Shown here: piece after piece, positions 63,816 through 64,000 of the stretch
Position numbering within the stretch: the first letter of the stretch is position 1
Layout: every line of letters starts with the position of its first letter
Assembly: GCA_020698575.1 (NCBI GenBank)
Contig: CM036256.1
Location: 16,135,908 to 16,199,907 of the forward strand
Source of the DNA: Bostrychus sinensis
Lineage: Eukaryota > Chordata > Actinopteri > Gobiiformes > Eleotridae
Length of the DNA: 64,000 nt
Direction of reading: 5' to 3'
Program-made: the position numbers and the translations under genes
Notes under the pieces: model-generated
The model's input: only the letters and a program-made list of their open reading frames with translations
What the model was told of the DNA's origin: nothing
The model's database searches: none

Positions 63816-64000
63816 CTGGAGGAGTACCCTATAATGTGCAGGTTAGGTTGAGGGGGGAACTGTAGTACTTGGAGAAAACCAAAACAACTGCTTTTAAGTC
63901 TTGAGGAGCCACCAGCAGCATTTACTGTGGTTACCATGCAACCACTCATTTACTCTAACACATAACACTGACTGAATGAACTCTCACAAAGTGTCCCTCT
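63816..64000. other. Window end, non-coding
   Basis: No repeat or exon is identified in the last 185 bases. Confidence 0.4.

Larger units (their letters stand above)
31180..64000 (+). other. rnf220: rnf220 intron 2, 5' part (runs off the window)
   Basis: From the donor at 31171 to the window end no sequence resembles the next RNF220 exon (expected to start with several Lys codons and to carry a CPICQVLL-type Cys motif) or any RING finger. At least 32.8 kb of intron is therefore present. It contains many short dispersed repeats and several unique islands with homeodomain, POU and PBX-like motifs. A very long second intron is also a feature of the mammalian gene as I recall it. Confidence 0.75.

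Noticed and set aside
1..64000. CRISPR arrays, bacterial operons, phage or viral genes
   Set aside because: No regular direct repeats with unique spacers, no operon-like gene packing, no recognisable viral proteins. The sequence is vertebrate throughout.
1..64000. A previously undescribed multi-gene system
   Set aside because: Only one real coding exon is present. What remains of interest is regulatory sequence and repeat history, not a new gene system.

Overview
This is a vertebrate chromosome window. The repeats point to a ray-finned fish, probably a teleost: tRNA-headed SINE pieces, many copies of an element with a 'GGGTTGCATCAGGAAGGGCAT'-type core, hAT-like non-autonomous elements, and long (TG)n tracts. 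There is no sign of bacterial, phage or plasmid sequence. One protein-coding exon can be recognised with confidence. Positions 30516-31170 on the + strand encode the N-terminal 218 residues of RNF220, a RING E3 ubiquitin ligase, starting MDLHRAAFKM. The exon ends at a good GTAAGT donor in phase 1 within the codon for the Cys of ...RCK.

Layout: (1) 1 to about 16500 is non-coding sequence upstream of the gene, with repeats and a few islands of unique, CpG-keeping sequence that look like conserved regulatory elements. (2) About 16530-17042 is CpG-rich, ends in a clean GTGAGT donor, and is the best candidate for the promoter and non-coding exon 1. (3) 17043-30506 would be intron 1. Its first 4 kb is repeat-poor and rich in enhancer-like sequence; the rest has repeat fragments. 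(4) 30507-31170 is the first coding exon. (5) 31171 to the window end is the start of a very long intron 2 (at least 32.8 kb here). It mixes many transposon-derived repeats with islands of regulatory-looking sequence. I found no later RNF220 exon, including the one that should begin with the KKKAAALFDSQ-type sequence, and no RING exon.

How it fits together: the window is essentially the 5' half of one developmental gene, with huge introns that appear to carry its regulatory DNA. I found no second gene, no structural RNA gene, no CRISPR array and no undescribed multi-gene system. The many 60-180-codon open frames elsewhere are chance frames in low-complexity or repeat sequence. The regulatory-island calls are made by eye from base composition, lack of repeats and motif content, with no alignment, so their confidence is low to moderate.
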